NCBI GenBank assembly: GCA_028284045.1
Contig: JANQSN010000053.1
Span: 1 to 64,000 of the forward strand
Reading direction: 5' to 3'
Source of the DNA: Alphaproteobacteria bacterium
GTDB taxonomy: Bacteria; Pseudomonadota; Alphaproteobacteria; DSM-16000; Inquilinaceae
Length of the DNA: 64,000 nt
In this document: positions 34,161 through 40,981 of the stretch, one piece after another
How the letters are laid out: each line of letters opens with the position of its first letter
Position numbering within the stretch: the stretch's first letter is position 1
Translations under genes and position numbers: made by a program
Notes under the pieces: model-generated
Told to the model about the DNA's origin: nothing
Seen by the model: the letters and a program-made list of their open reading frames with translations, nothing else
Databases searched by the model: none

Positions 34161-34555
34161 TTAGCTCGACCCCAGGAAAACAGCCCGATGATACTTTGAA
34201 ACAAAAGAAGCACGACATATTTTATGGTGCCGACGTCAATGATATTGGGGAGATCGAAGCCGCTTTGGCGGAAGACCCGTCTGTCTTGAACGCACGCGAG
34301 CCCAACACCGGCAAGACGGCACTGACCATCGCTGCAGCCGACGGAAACCTGCTCGCGGTCTGGTATCTCCTCGACCAGCTCGGAGCCGATCCCTGGATCG
34401 CTGACAAGCACGGACGGTTGGCGCTCGACTACGCACGCGCCATTGGTCATCCGGAGGTTCGCTCAATGCTGCTGGAGGCCATGTATCCGGACCTCGATCT
34501 TCCCCCGTCACAAGCCGACAGCCCGCCAATTCGGTTCCCCGGACCGAGACGCTGA
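34157..34555 (+). CDS. Ankyrin-repeat protein
   Basis: The 132-residue protein has two to three ankyrin repeats (about 25-100): DVNDIGEIEAALAEDPSVLN, TGKTALTIAAADGNLLAVWY and DKHGRLALDYARAIGHPEVR. It is probably cytoplasmic and mediates protein contacts. It is translationally coupled (ATGA) to the preceding hypothetical gene, so the two probably work as a pair, possibly as a toxin or effector and its binding partner. That is inference. Confidence 0.8.
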   Translation: MISSTPGKQPDDTLKQKKHDIFYGADVNDIGEIEAALAEDPSVLNAREPNTGKTALTIAAADGNLLAVWYLLDQLGADPWIADKHGRLALDYARAIGHPEVRSMLLEAMYPDLDLPPSQADSPPIRFPGPRR

Positions 34556-34846
34556 CCTGGCAGTTGCTCATCGGCCGGTTCCTCTCCCCATATTCGCGTC
34601 GATAGTCGACACACCTGTCACCTTGTGGCGCTGCAGCCGTTCCGGGTAACGGTCTTCGCAGTCCGTCTCTCCTTTGGTTGGCTTTTTTCACTTTGCCGGA
34701 GTGTGGCCGGGCGCGCCGCCGCGTCAATGCCCGGCCCGCTCCATTCGGCCGCAAGCGGCCTCCCGTGTTGGGCATGACCCGCCGGCTTGTCCGCCCGGCC
34801 GTGGTTCTCCGCGTTGAAGAAAACCCCTAACCAAAGGAGAACTAAA
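34556..34846. other. Intergenic leader region of parB
   Basis: The 291 bp between the ankyrin gene and parB contain the structured element (34719-34781), a short T-run at about 34683, and the ribosome site ACCAAAGGAGAA, almost the same as the one before the DUF736 gene (ACCAAAGGAGAA at 37283). No gene seen. Confidence 0.55.
34719..34781 (+). ncRNA. Repeated structured leader element, copy 1 (upstream of parB)
   Basis: This 63-nt element differs from copy 2 (37164-37226) at only three positions. The outer stem ATGCCC (34727-34732) pairs with GGGCAT (34770-34775); the inner hairpin is GGCCG-CAAG-CGGCC. In copy 2 the outer stem is ATGGCC/GGCCAT: two of the three differences are the two partners of one base pair (34730 and 34772). 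This supports an RNA structure. It ends about 65 nt before the parB start. It could instead be a DNA site. Confidence 0.5.
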
Positions 34847-36727
34847 ATGACTGACTTGACCACCATACCCTTTAACAAGCTCGTGCCGGCTGACGACAAC
34901 GTCCGCAAGACCGGCAAGGGCGACGGCATCGATGAGCTTGCCGCATCGATCGCCGCACACGGCCTGCTGCAGTCGCTGGTCGTGCGCAAAGCCAAGCGCG
35001 GCAAGTACGCCGTCGTCGCCGGTAACCGGCGCCTGTCGGCCCTGAAGGCGCTCGCCGAGAGCGGCGTGGTCGGGTACGGCTTCGAGGTGCCGTGCCGGTT
35101 GCTGACTGATGAGGACGACGCAACGGAAATCGGCCTTGCCGAGAACGTCGTGCGCATGCCGATGCATCCGGCCGACCAGTTCGAGGCCTTCCGTGATGTG
35201 ATTGACAAGGGCGCATCGGTTGCCGATGTCGCGGCCCGCTTCGGCGTCTCAGATGGCATCGTCGCCAAGCGCCTGCGGCTCGGTCGCCTGAGCCCGGTGA
35301 TCCTCGATGCCTACCGGCAGGGCGCCATCGGGCTCGACGAGGCGCAAGCCTTCGCCATCACCGACGATCAGGACGCACAGGAGCGCGTCTGGTCACAACT
35401 CCCCGACTGGAACCGCAACCCGCGGATAATCCGGCAGGCGCTCACCGAAGACGAGATTCCGGCCAGCGACAAGCGTGTGCGCTTTGCCGGTCTCGATGTC
35501 TACGAGGATCGCGGCGGCGCAGTGCGGCGTGACCTTTTCGACGAGCACGGCGTCTATCTTCTCGACGAGACGTTACTGGACGAACTGGTCCATGCCGGAC
35601 TCGAACGGGAGGCCGAAAGCGTCCGCGAGGAAGGCTGGGCCTGGGTCGAGATCGTGCCCGACCTCGACCGCGAGTCCCTGTCGGAGTTCTCGCGCCGGTA
35701 TCCCGAACAGGCTCCCCTGTCTGACGAGGACGACGCCGAACTGGAGCGTCTTTCCGAAGAGTACGACACTCTCGTCGAGCAGCTCGACGACGATGTCGAA
35801 GACCCCGACCTTGAGGAACGTCTGTCGGCGATCGATGCCCGGATCGACGAGCTCAACGACTCGTCCTACGTCTATCCCGACGAGACCAAGGCGATCGCCG
35901 GAACCGTCCTGACACTGAACTGGCAGGGCGCGGTCGACGTCATCCGCGGTCTTGTCAGGCCGGAGGATGAACCGGCAAAGCCGAAACCCAAATCCGGCAG
36001 CGACCCGGCCGGCGATCCCGCGGTCGTGCTTCCCGCGAACCTCGTCGAAGACCTGACCGGCGAGAAGACCATGGCGCTCCGGGCCGCGGTGGCAGGCAAC
36101 ACGGACGTCGCTCTCGCGGCGCTCGTGCATGCACTGGCATCGCAGGTCTTCTTCCCCGCGACCCACGGCGAGATCTGCCTGCAGATCACGGTGCGTCAGG
36201 AACGGCTTGCGAGACCCGGCACCGACACGGAGCAGAGCCCCGCCCGCGTCGCGCTCGATGCGAAACGGGAGCGCTGGCAATCGGCGTTGCCCGTCAGCCC
36301 GGATGAGCTTTGGTCTTGGTGCCTGGAGCAAAGCCGCGACGTGCTGCTCGACCTCCTGGCGTTCTGCGTTGGGCTCGGCGTTGACGCCGTCCGGCGCAAG
36401 CACGATGCGCAGCACTCGCCACGTCTGCTTCATGCCGACGCGCTGGCGCGGGCCCTGTCGCTCAACATGGCCGACTGGTACATGCCGACTGCCGAGAGCT
36501 TCTTCGCCCGGATCAGCGCCGCGTCCATCCATGCGGCGCTGAGCGAAGCCCGCGGCCAGCCCGGCGCGCCTGCCTGGTCGAAGCTGAAAAAGGCCGAGCT
36601 TGCCGCATTGGCTGAGCGCCTCATTGGCCCGACCGGCTGGCAGCCCGAACCGCTACGGATTGGTGATGGCTCGACCGGCGAGGTCGATGGCACCGACAGC
36701 GGAACGTTCGCCGAAGCGGCAGAATAG
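34847..36727 (+). CDS. ParB/Spo0J-family protein
   Basis: The 626-residue protein starts with a ParB/Srx nuclease-like domain (IPFNKLVPADDNVRKTG, AASIAAHGLLQSLVVRK, GNRRLSALKAL, IGLAENVVRMPMHPADQFEA) and a helix-turn-helix (ASVADVAARFGVSDGIVAKR, about 125-144). A strongly acidic segment (about 295-345) and a long C-terminal domain follow. There is no ParA partner. Such large ParB-like proteins are typical of alphaproteobacterial mobile elements and may stabilise or regulate them. AAAGGAGA is 8 nt before the ATG; the structured element lies upstream and a strong terminator follows. Confidence 0.88.
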   Translation: MTDLTTIPFNKLVPADDNVRKTGKGDGIDELAASIAAHGLLQSLVVRKAKRGKYAVVAGNRRLSALKALAESGVVGYGFEVPCRLLTDEDDATEIGLAENVVRMPMHPADQFEAFRDVIDKGASVADVAARFGVSDGIVAKRLRLGRLSPVILDAYRQGAIGLDEAQAFAITDDQDAQERVWSQLPDWNRNPRIIRQALTEDEIPASDKRVRFAGLDVYEDRGGAVRRDLFDEHGVYLLDETLLDELVHAGLEREAESVREEGWAWVEIVPDLDRESLSEFSRRYPEQAPLSDEDDAELERLSEEYDTLVEQLDDDVEDPDLEERLSAIDARIDELNDSSYVYPDETKAIAGTVLTLNWQGAVDVIRGLVRPEDEPAKPKPKSGSDPAGDPAVVLPANLVEDLTGEKTMALRAAVAGNTDVALAALVHALASQVFFPATHGEICLQITVRQERLARPGTDTEQSPARVALDAKRERWQSALPVSPDELWSWCLEQSRDVLLDLLAFCVGLGVDAVRRKHDAQHSPRLLHADALARALSLNMADWYMPTAESFFARISAASIHAALSEARGQPGAPAWSKLKKAELAALAERLIGPTGWQPEPLRIGDGSTGEVDGTDSGTFAEAAE

Positions 36728-36747
36728 CTCTCTGCGACCGTTCAAGA

Positions 36748-36778
36748 CCGGCCGCGTCCCCACCGGGGGCGCGGCCGG
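36748..36778 (+). terminator. Rho-independent terminator of parB
   Basis: CCGGCCGCG (36748-36756) pairs with CGCGGCCGG (36770-36778); the stem continues inward through TCCCC/GGGGG to a 3-nt loop. TTTACGTCTT follows. It starts 21 bp after the parB stop. Confidence 0.75.
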
Positions 36779-37163
36779 TTTACGTCTTATCTTCTGCGCG
36801 CCTCGACGAAGCTGCCCCTGCCGCGGGGCCTTTCTTCATGCCGGTTCCGGCTGACGGCGAAGGCTGCCGGCTTGTGCCGCAGTGTCCCGCCACGGAACGA
36901 AATGGCCCTGTCCTGAGAGCGGTTCGACGGCGTGGGGTCGGCGGCGTCGCCGCCCGAATACCCTGCAGTCCATGCGGAGCCAACTCCCGGCCGCGGCATC
37001 CAGAGGTGCATCGCATCCGGCCCAGCCGATCGCAGAAAAGCGCTTGCCTGTGGCCCTCGGTATGTCGGCCAGGGTCGCGCGCGATCTCGTCTCCTTCGGC
37101 AGGGCCTGTCCATCCAGCCAGCCTGAATGCACGCGATCAGACCGGCGGGCATGCGCCTGACGG
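36779..37163. other. Non-coding stretch between parB and the second leader element
   Basis: About 385 bp of GC-rich sequence with several overlapping open frames but no convincing ribosome site or protein family. With the element copy at 37164 and two small hairpins at about 37240-37277 (CCGATG/CATCGG and GGCTGGA-TGG-TCCAGCC), the whole 36779-37301 region looks like a long leader of the DUF736 gene. Confidence 0.5.
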
Positions 37164-37226
37164 CCGCGTCAATGGCCGGCCCGCTCCGTTCGGCCGCAAG
37201 CGGCCTCCCGTGTTGGCCATGACCCG
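37164..37226 (+). ncRNA. Repeated structured leader element, copy 2 (upstream of DUF736 gene)
   Basis: Sixty of 63 positions equal copy 1 (34719-34781). The outer stem here is ATGGCC (37172-37177) with GGCCAT (37215-37220), a C-G to G-C swap relative to copy 1. The inner hairpin GGCCG-CAAG-CGGCC is unchanged; the remaining difference (A to G at 37188) is unpaired. It ends 75 nt before the DUF736 start. Confidence 0.5.
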
Positions 37227-37301
37227 TGCCCTGGCCCGGTCCGATGTCTCCCCGTGCATCGGCTGGATGGTCCAGCCCTTACAACCAAAGGAGAAATCAC
37301 T

Positions 37302-37601
37302 ATGAGCACGACACAAACCAACGACAGACCGATGTTCCGCGTCACCTTTTCCCGCATCACCGGCAGGGACGGCCACGGCCGCGACCAGCTGTCCCGACCC
37401 AAGGAGATCGGCGCCGTCTGGGCCCGCAAGGGAGACAAGAAGGGCGGGATCATCGCACTCGACATCATCCCGCTCGAACTGACCCAGCGCCAGGGCGTCA
37501 TCTTTCTGGTGCCGATCGACGACGACGCCAAGACCAAGACGGATTCCGAAGGCGCCCCCGATGCGGAAACCGAAACGGAGGTCGAAGCCGCCGAGCAGTA
37601 G
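37302..37601 (+). CDS. DUF736 domain protein
   Basis: The 99-residue protein has DUF736-like features (FRVTFSRITGRDGHGRDQLS, GAVWARKGDKKGGIIALDII, LTQRQGVIFLVPIDDD). DUF736 proteins are small, found mainly on plasmids and integrative elements of Alphaproteobacteria, often near ParB and transfer genes; the molecular role is not established. The C-terminus is acidic (ETETEVEAAEQ). AAAGGAGA lies 8 nt before the ATG. It is preceded by the structured leader element and followed by a hairpin terminator. Confidence 0.78.
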   Translation: MSTTQTNDRPMFRVTFSRITGRDGHGRDQLSRPKEIGAVWARKGDKKGGIIALDIIPLELTQRQGVIFLVPIDDDAKTKTDSEGAPDAETETEVEAAEQ

Positions 37602-37624
37602 TGTCGGCATCAGAACGGAAACGC

Positions 37625-37650
37625 GAAAGCGCCCCGCAAGGGGCGCTTTC
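37625..37650 (+). terminator. Terminator hairpin after the DUF736 gene
   Basis: A perfect 11-bp stem GAAAGCGCCCC / GGGGCGCTTTC closes on the tetraloop GCAA (37636-37639). It begins 24 bp after the stop. The A/T end of the stem provides TTTC but no longer T-run. Confidence 0.75.
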
Positions 37651-37694
37651 GGCGTGCGCGGCGCGAGGATGAGGATGAGTGCCAAACGAAGGAC

Positions 37695-37731
37695 AAGCCC
37701 GGATGCGGCGGGATGGACCGCATCCGGGCTT
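37695..37731. terminator. Bidirectional terminator hairpin
   Basis: A 14-bp stem AAGCCCGGATGCGG (37695-37708) / CCGCATCCGGGCTT (37718-37731) with a 9-nt loop. It lies between the DUF736 gene (rightward) and the small-protein operon ending at 37751 (leftward), so it can serve both. Confidence 0.7.
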
Positions 37732-37750
37732 TCAGGGCGTGGGAAAGGGT

Positions 37751-37945
37751 TCAGTGCTTCTTCGAGCGCGGCTGGCCGGTCAGGATAGCTTCCAGCTCAA
37801 TCACGGCTTCCATCTGATGCATTTGCTCGCGCATGACTTCTGACGTCATTAGCATGTTCTTTCGCTGTCGTTCGGTAATCTGATCTATCAAATCTTGAAC
37901 ATCAGAAATGTCGATGGTGACTTTATCAATATCCGGCCCATTCAT
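37751..37945 (-). CDS. Small hypothetical protein, third of a small-protein operon
   Basis: The 64-residue protein is helical with heptad-like spacing (VTIDISDVQDLIDQITERQR then MREQMHQMEAVIELEAILTG), probably a short coiled coil. No family recognised. The ATG overlaps the stop of the preceding gene by 4 nt. A strong hairpin terminator follows 20 bp after its stop. Codon use is more AT-rich at its start than that of the neighbours. Confidence 0.6.
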   Translation of the reverse strand: MNGPDIDKVTIDISDVQDLIDQITERQRKNMLMTSEVMREQMHQMEAVIELEAILTGQPRSKKH

Positions 37946-38160
37946 CGTGAGCCACTTTTCTTACCATCATTGATCGCAGATTTCGGCATGATGGTATCAA
38001 CCGGTTCCGGCTCTCCCTTGACGATGGCGAGTTGTGATTCAAGATCCGTCTGGGCATTTTCAATCGCACATGATGCCTGACTTAGCAGACCGACGGCTTT
38101 GTCGCTTCGTTGAATAATGCGCTCCAGTTCGGCAAGCGCTTCTCTTTCTTTTTTGTTCAT
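37942..38160 (-). CDS. Small hypothetical coiled-coil protein, second of the operon
   Basis: The 72-residue protein, Lys/Glu-rich, has helices EREALAELERIIQRSDKAVG and LLSQASCAIENAQTDLESQL. AAGGAGA lies 7 nt before the ATG, a strong site. Overlaps the next gene by 4 nt. No family recognised. It is expressed away from the XRE regulator gene, with which it may share an intergenic control region together with the 95-residue gene. Confidence 0.6.
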   Translation of the reverse strand: MNKKEREALAELERIIQRSDKAVGLLSQASCAIENAQTDLESQLAIVKGEPEPVDTIMPKSAINDGKKSGSR

Positions 38161-38193
38161 TTAAATCTCTCCTTGGTTTCGAATTAATTTTCG

Positions 38194-38481
38194 CTATCGG
38201 GTGGCCCGGACAGGCGCACCCGTGGGGATGGGTTCGGCGGCCTGCCCGGACCATGGGCGGGGAAGGCTGGCCAGATAGAGCTGGCAGGCACGTTCGTAAC
38301 GTTGCTGTGCAATCCGGTGCGAGCGGACCAGCGCGAGCAGGGCCGGAGCCATCGCCCGCCGATACGCGGCGGACTCAACCCCGGTATCGCTCAGCGTGGC
38401 CGATATCCGCAGCAGCGCGGCAAGAGCCCGCTCGTGGATTTCAACAACTTCAGAAAGTGCTTTGCAGTCCATGTAGTCCAT
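38194..38481 (-). CDS. Small hypothetical protein, first of the operon
   Basis: The 95-residue protein is helical and Ala/Leu/Arg-rich (LSEVVEIHERALAALLRISA, MAPALLALVRSHRIAQQRYE). A GGGGGG stretch lies about 6 nt before the ATG. No family recognised. It is divergent from the XRE regulator (137-bp AT-rich gap), which could control it. Confidence 0.55.
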   Translation of the reverse strand: MDYMDCKALSEVVEIHERALAALLRISATLSDTGVESAAYRRAMAPALLALVRSHRIAQQRYERACQLYLASLPRPWSGQAAEPIPTGAPVRATR

Positions 38482-38563
38482 TAATTCCCCCCAATAGTGT
38501 TTAGCAATGGACGCGATTATTAGACATAAAGTATTAATAATTCATTAAAATTAAAGAAAATAT

Positions 38564-38592
38564 TTGATCCCCTGAATATTAAATCGTATAGT
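38564..38592 (+). promoter_or_regulatory. Promoter of the XRE regulator gene
   Basis: TTGATC (38564-38569), a 17-nt spacer and TATAGT (38587-38592) make a good sigma-70 match in an AT-rich region. ATCCCC (38567-38572), overlapping the -35, and GGGGAT (38608-38613), overlapping the ribosome site, form an inverted repeat four helical turns apart, a possible autoregulatory operator. Confidence 0.55.
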
Positions 38593-38618
38593 GCCCTCAT
38601 TACATAAGGGGATGCTAT

Positions 38619-39293
38619 ATGAAACTTGATAAAGAACTTGTTATTTCAGCGGCTCAATGCCGTGCAGCCCGGTCACTTCTGAATATGGACCAGCCTGAAC
38701 TTGCCGAGCGTTCGGGGGTCGCCGCCTCGACCATCAGCGCCTTCGAAACCGGCAAACAGGAGGCTGGCCATCGCACCATCCGCAAGCTGCGGATCGCTCT
38801 GGAGCAGGCAGGCGTCGGCTTTGTCGAAGGCGATGGCGTCAGGCGCCGCGAGCAAAGCCTGATCCGCATCGTCGAGGGCGAAGACGCCAACCTGCAAATC
38901 CACGATGACATCTATCACACACTCAAGAAACGCGGCGGCGAGGTTCTGTGCGCCGGCGTCACCGAACTGGACGAAAGCGCCGGTGAGCGGTTCAAACTGC
39001 TGAAGCGCCACATCGGCAGGCTTCAGGACGCCGGCATCACCGAGCGGATTCTGATCCGCGAGGGCGACACCAACCTGGTTGCGCCGCGTGAATGGTACAG
39101 GTGGCTGCCGGCAGACTATTTCAGCCGGGCGCCTTTCCAGATTTACGGCGACAAGATCGCCCTCAAAGATCACGACCGGCAGCAAATCCTCCTGATCGAA
39201 CACGCGCTCTTTGCCGATAGCCAGAGAGCAACATTCAACGCCCTGTGGGACATGGCGCGGCCCGTCGATACCGGAGCGATCGGCGATGACTGA
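38619..39293 (+). CDS. XRE-type transcriptional regulator with a TrmB/PLD-like C-terminal domain
   Basis: The 224-residue protein has an N-terminal helix-turn-helix (about 11-65: QCRAARSLLNMDQPELAERS, ASTISAFETGKQEAGHRTIR). The C-terminal part (about 90-215) reads DDIYHTLKKRGGEVLCAGVT, then EWYRWLPADYFSRAPFQIYG and ATFNALWDMARP, which resembles the sensor domain of TrmB-like regulators and transposon-borne ArsR/PLD-like folds; this assignment is by eye. It overlaps the GNAT-fold gene by 8 nt, so the regulator and the enzyme form a pair. AAGGGG lies 8 nt before the ATG. Confidence 0.8.
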   Translation: MKLDKELVISAAQCRAARSLLNMDQPELAERSGVAASTISAFETGKQEAGHRTIRKLRIALEQAGVGFVEGDGVRRREQSLIRIVEGEDANLQIHDDIYHTLKKRGGEVLCAGVTELDESAGERFKLLKRHIGRLQDAGITERILIREGDTNLVAPREWYRWLPADYFSRAPFQIYGDKIALKDHDRQQILLIEHALFADSQRATFNALWDMARPVDTGAIGDD

Positions 39294-40302
39294 ACTGGCC
39301 CGCAGCTACGCCCCGAGTGCATCCCGAAGGCCGGACCTGATCCCGATCACGGCCGACAACCGGCCCATTCTTTATCGCCTGGTCAAACTCTCCCGCCGAG
39401 CCGATCCGTTTTCTCGTTCCGCCGCCTACTACCTGATGACCGGACGCAATGGCCTGTGGGTCTATGGCGACGACAACACTGCGATGATCATCGCCCGTCA
39501 TCCGAACAGAGACGGCATTACCTTGCTGTTCCCGCCGATTGGGGCCGACCCTGCGGGTCTGGTCACAAAGGCGATGAGCGATCCCCGCACCCCGGCTGGT
39601 ACGCTCGAATTGGCGCGCTTGGGACCGGATGATCGTCAACTCATCTCTCGTCTTCGCCGAATTGGCGCACCCACCCCGCACAAAGAACGCGTGCTCGACT
39701 GGACCTTCCCCGTGCGCATCATCTCGCCGGCGAAGGTCGTCGCCCACACCGGCGGGGAGTTTCTCTCGTTGCGCGGTCATCTCGGCCGGGCGACCAGGGC
39801 CAATCTCACTGCCGAGCCGGTCGATGTTCGCAGGCACCGGGCCGATATCGTCACGGCCGTCAATCAGTGGGCCGATCAGAGACAGCATTCCGGTTTCACG
39901 CACGATGACATGACCGGGCCAACCCTCGCCGTCCTCGATCTCATGGAGGCAGCCGAACTCGTCATCAAGGGCACCCTGACCCGCGATCAGGCAGGAGACT
40001 GCATCGGCTTCTGGCTGTGGGAGGAGAGCGTCGCGGAAGCCTATTCGCTCGCTCGCGTCGCGCTGCGATTCCCTGGCAATGCCGAGTTGGCCATCCTGCA
40101 TACTTGTCAGCAGCTCGCCCCGCGTGGGATCAACCGCATCCCCGAAATGTGCCTGGGCGGCTCGGAGACGGAGGACCTTGACCGCTTCAAGCAGGAAAAG
40201 ATGCGGCCGGACGATTGGGTTGATCTTCAGACCATGACGCTGCCCCGGCGGCCTGGACGGCATCTTCGCCCGAGCCGTACCGGCATGGTTGCGCAGGTCT
40301 AA
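39286..40302 (+). CDS. GNAT-fold protein (DUF2156/phosphatidylglycerol lysyltransferase C-terminal-like)
   Basis: The 338-residue protein has a first half with RPILYRLVKLSRRADPFSRS and a C-terminal half with CIGFWLWEESVAEAYSLARV, AELAILHTCQQLAPRGINRI and CLGGSETEDLDRFKQEKM. The last motif matches the end of DUF2156/FemAB-like acyltransferase folds (GGSET..LDRFK). It may transfer an aminoacyl or acyl group to an unknown acceptor; no membrane helices are present, unlike MprF. The start at 39286 overlaps the regulator stop by 8 nt, showing coupled translation. Confidence 0.65.
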   Translation: MTELARSYAPSASRRPDLIPITADNRPILYRLVKLSRRADPFSRSAAYYLMTGRNGLWVYGDDNTAMIIARHPNRDGITLLFPPIGADPAGLVTKAMSDPRTPAGTLELARLGPDDRQLISRLRRIGAPTPHKERVLDWTFPVRIISPAKVVAHTGGEFLSLRGHLGRATRANLTAEPVDVRRHRADIVTAVNQWADQRQHSGFTHDDMTGPTLAVLDLMEAAELVIKGTLTRDQAGDCIGFWLWEESVAEAYSLARVALRFPGNAELAILHTCQQLAPRGINRIPEMCLGGSETEDLDRFKQEKMRPDDWVDLQTMTLPRRPGRHLRPSRTGMVAQV

Positions 40303-40529
40303 CCGAAACAAGCGCCCCGCCGCTCTTCCAACCTCCGATCCGCTGTCTCTCCGGGAAGACCGTCGCCCCGCATCCCGCCCTTCGGATGTGGCAGCTATGG
40401 TGTCTCATCGGGTGGTTCCCAGTTTGCGGAGCAGCCTGTTGCCCCGGTCCATGAGCAGATGCTGATATGGTACCAGTGACCCGGTGGTGACCTCCGTTGA
40501 CCCCATGAAACCCCCGATAACGTGGACCG

Positions 40530-40561
40530 CAAGATGTGTGCTGTAATACAGCACCATCTTG
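40530..40561. repeat. Long hairpin, first of a tandem pair
   Basis: CAAGATG-T-GTGCTGT-AAT-ACAGCAC-CATCTTG: 14 base pairs with one bulged T and a 3-nt loop. No T-run follows; the second hairpin begins 1 nt later. Confidence 0.65.
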
Positions 40562-40562
40562 G

Positions 40563-40588
40563 CAAGGGGGGCGTGCCGCCCCCCGTTG
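40563..40588. repeat. G/C hairpin, second of a tandem pair
   Basis: CAAGGGGGGCG-TGC-CGCCCCCC-G-TTG: an 8-bp G/C stem extended by three pairs with one bulge. With the preceding hairpin it forms a compact tandem structure in otherwise unstructured intergenic DNA. Confidence 0.65.
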
Positions 40589-40981
40589 CATCCCCCCTGC
40601 TTTGACGCGTCCCCGGCATCGAGCCGGATGACGCGCCATCGGACCGTATCGCCGGTCCATCACTCGCAGCGTCCGGCCGCTGCACCGCCGCTACCGGGTG
40701 AGCGTCCAAGCTCCTCCGCGCCACCACGGCCAACGCATCGGCGTTGGATCACGACCAGAGCTGTGCGCCCTGGACCGCACCAAAGTCGCAACACATCATC
40801 TCAGAGCCCTTCGCCCGCGGCACCTTCGCACCCTTTGAAGCTGTCGATCGTTCCGGCCCAGATGGGATGCGCTGGCTAAACATTTCTACGTTGGCTAGAA
40901 TCTCGCAATGCTAGGTGATTCGGAAATTGCATTTCTTGTTGAAGCGCCTTCCCAGCGCGCTGACGCCGAAGGGGCGGCAAA

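Larger units (their letters stand above)
40303..40981. other. Long gene-free region with two tandem hairpins
   Basis: The 679 bp lie between the GNAT-fold gene and the OLD nuclease gene. The first 200 bp and the section 40600-40850 are GC-rich without a convincing gene on either strand; the last 100 bp become AT-rich, as expected for a promoter. Two strong hairpins lie at 40530-40561 and 40563-40588. The frame 40187-40663 on the minus strand runs into the GNAT gene and lacks coding character. Confidence 0.55.

Noticed and set aside
36838-37305. 155-codon frame between parB and DUF736 gene
   Set aside because: Runs through the structured leader element and hairpins, Arg/Pro-rich, no ribosome site; the region is better explained as non-coding leader.
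40187-40879. Three open frames in the gap before the OLD nuclease
   Set aside because: They overlap one another on both strands, lack ribosome sites, and read as low-information Arg/Pro/Ser sequence; one extends into the GNAT-fold gene.
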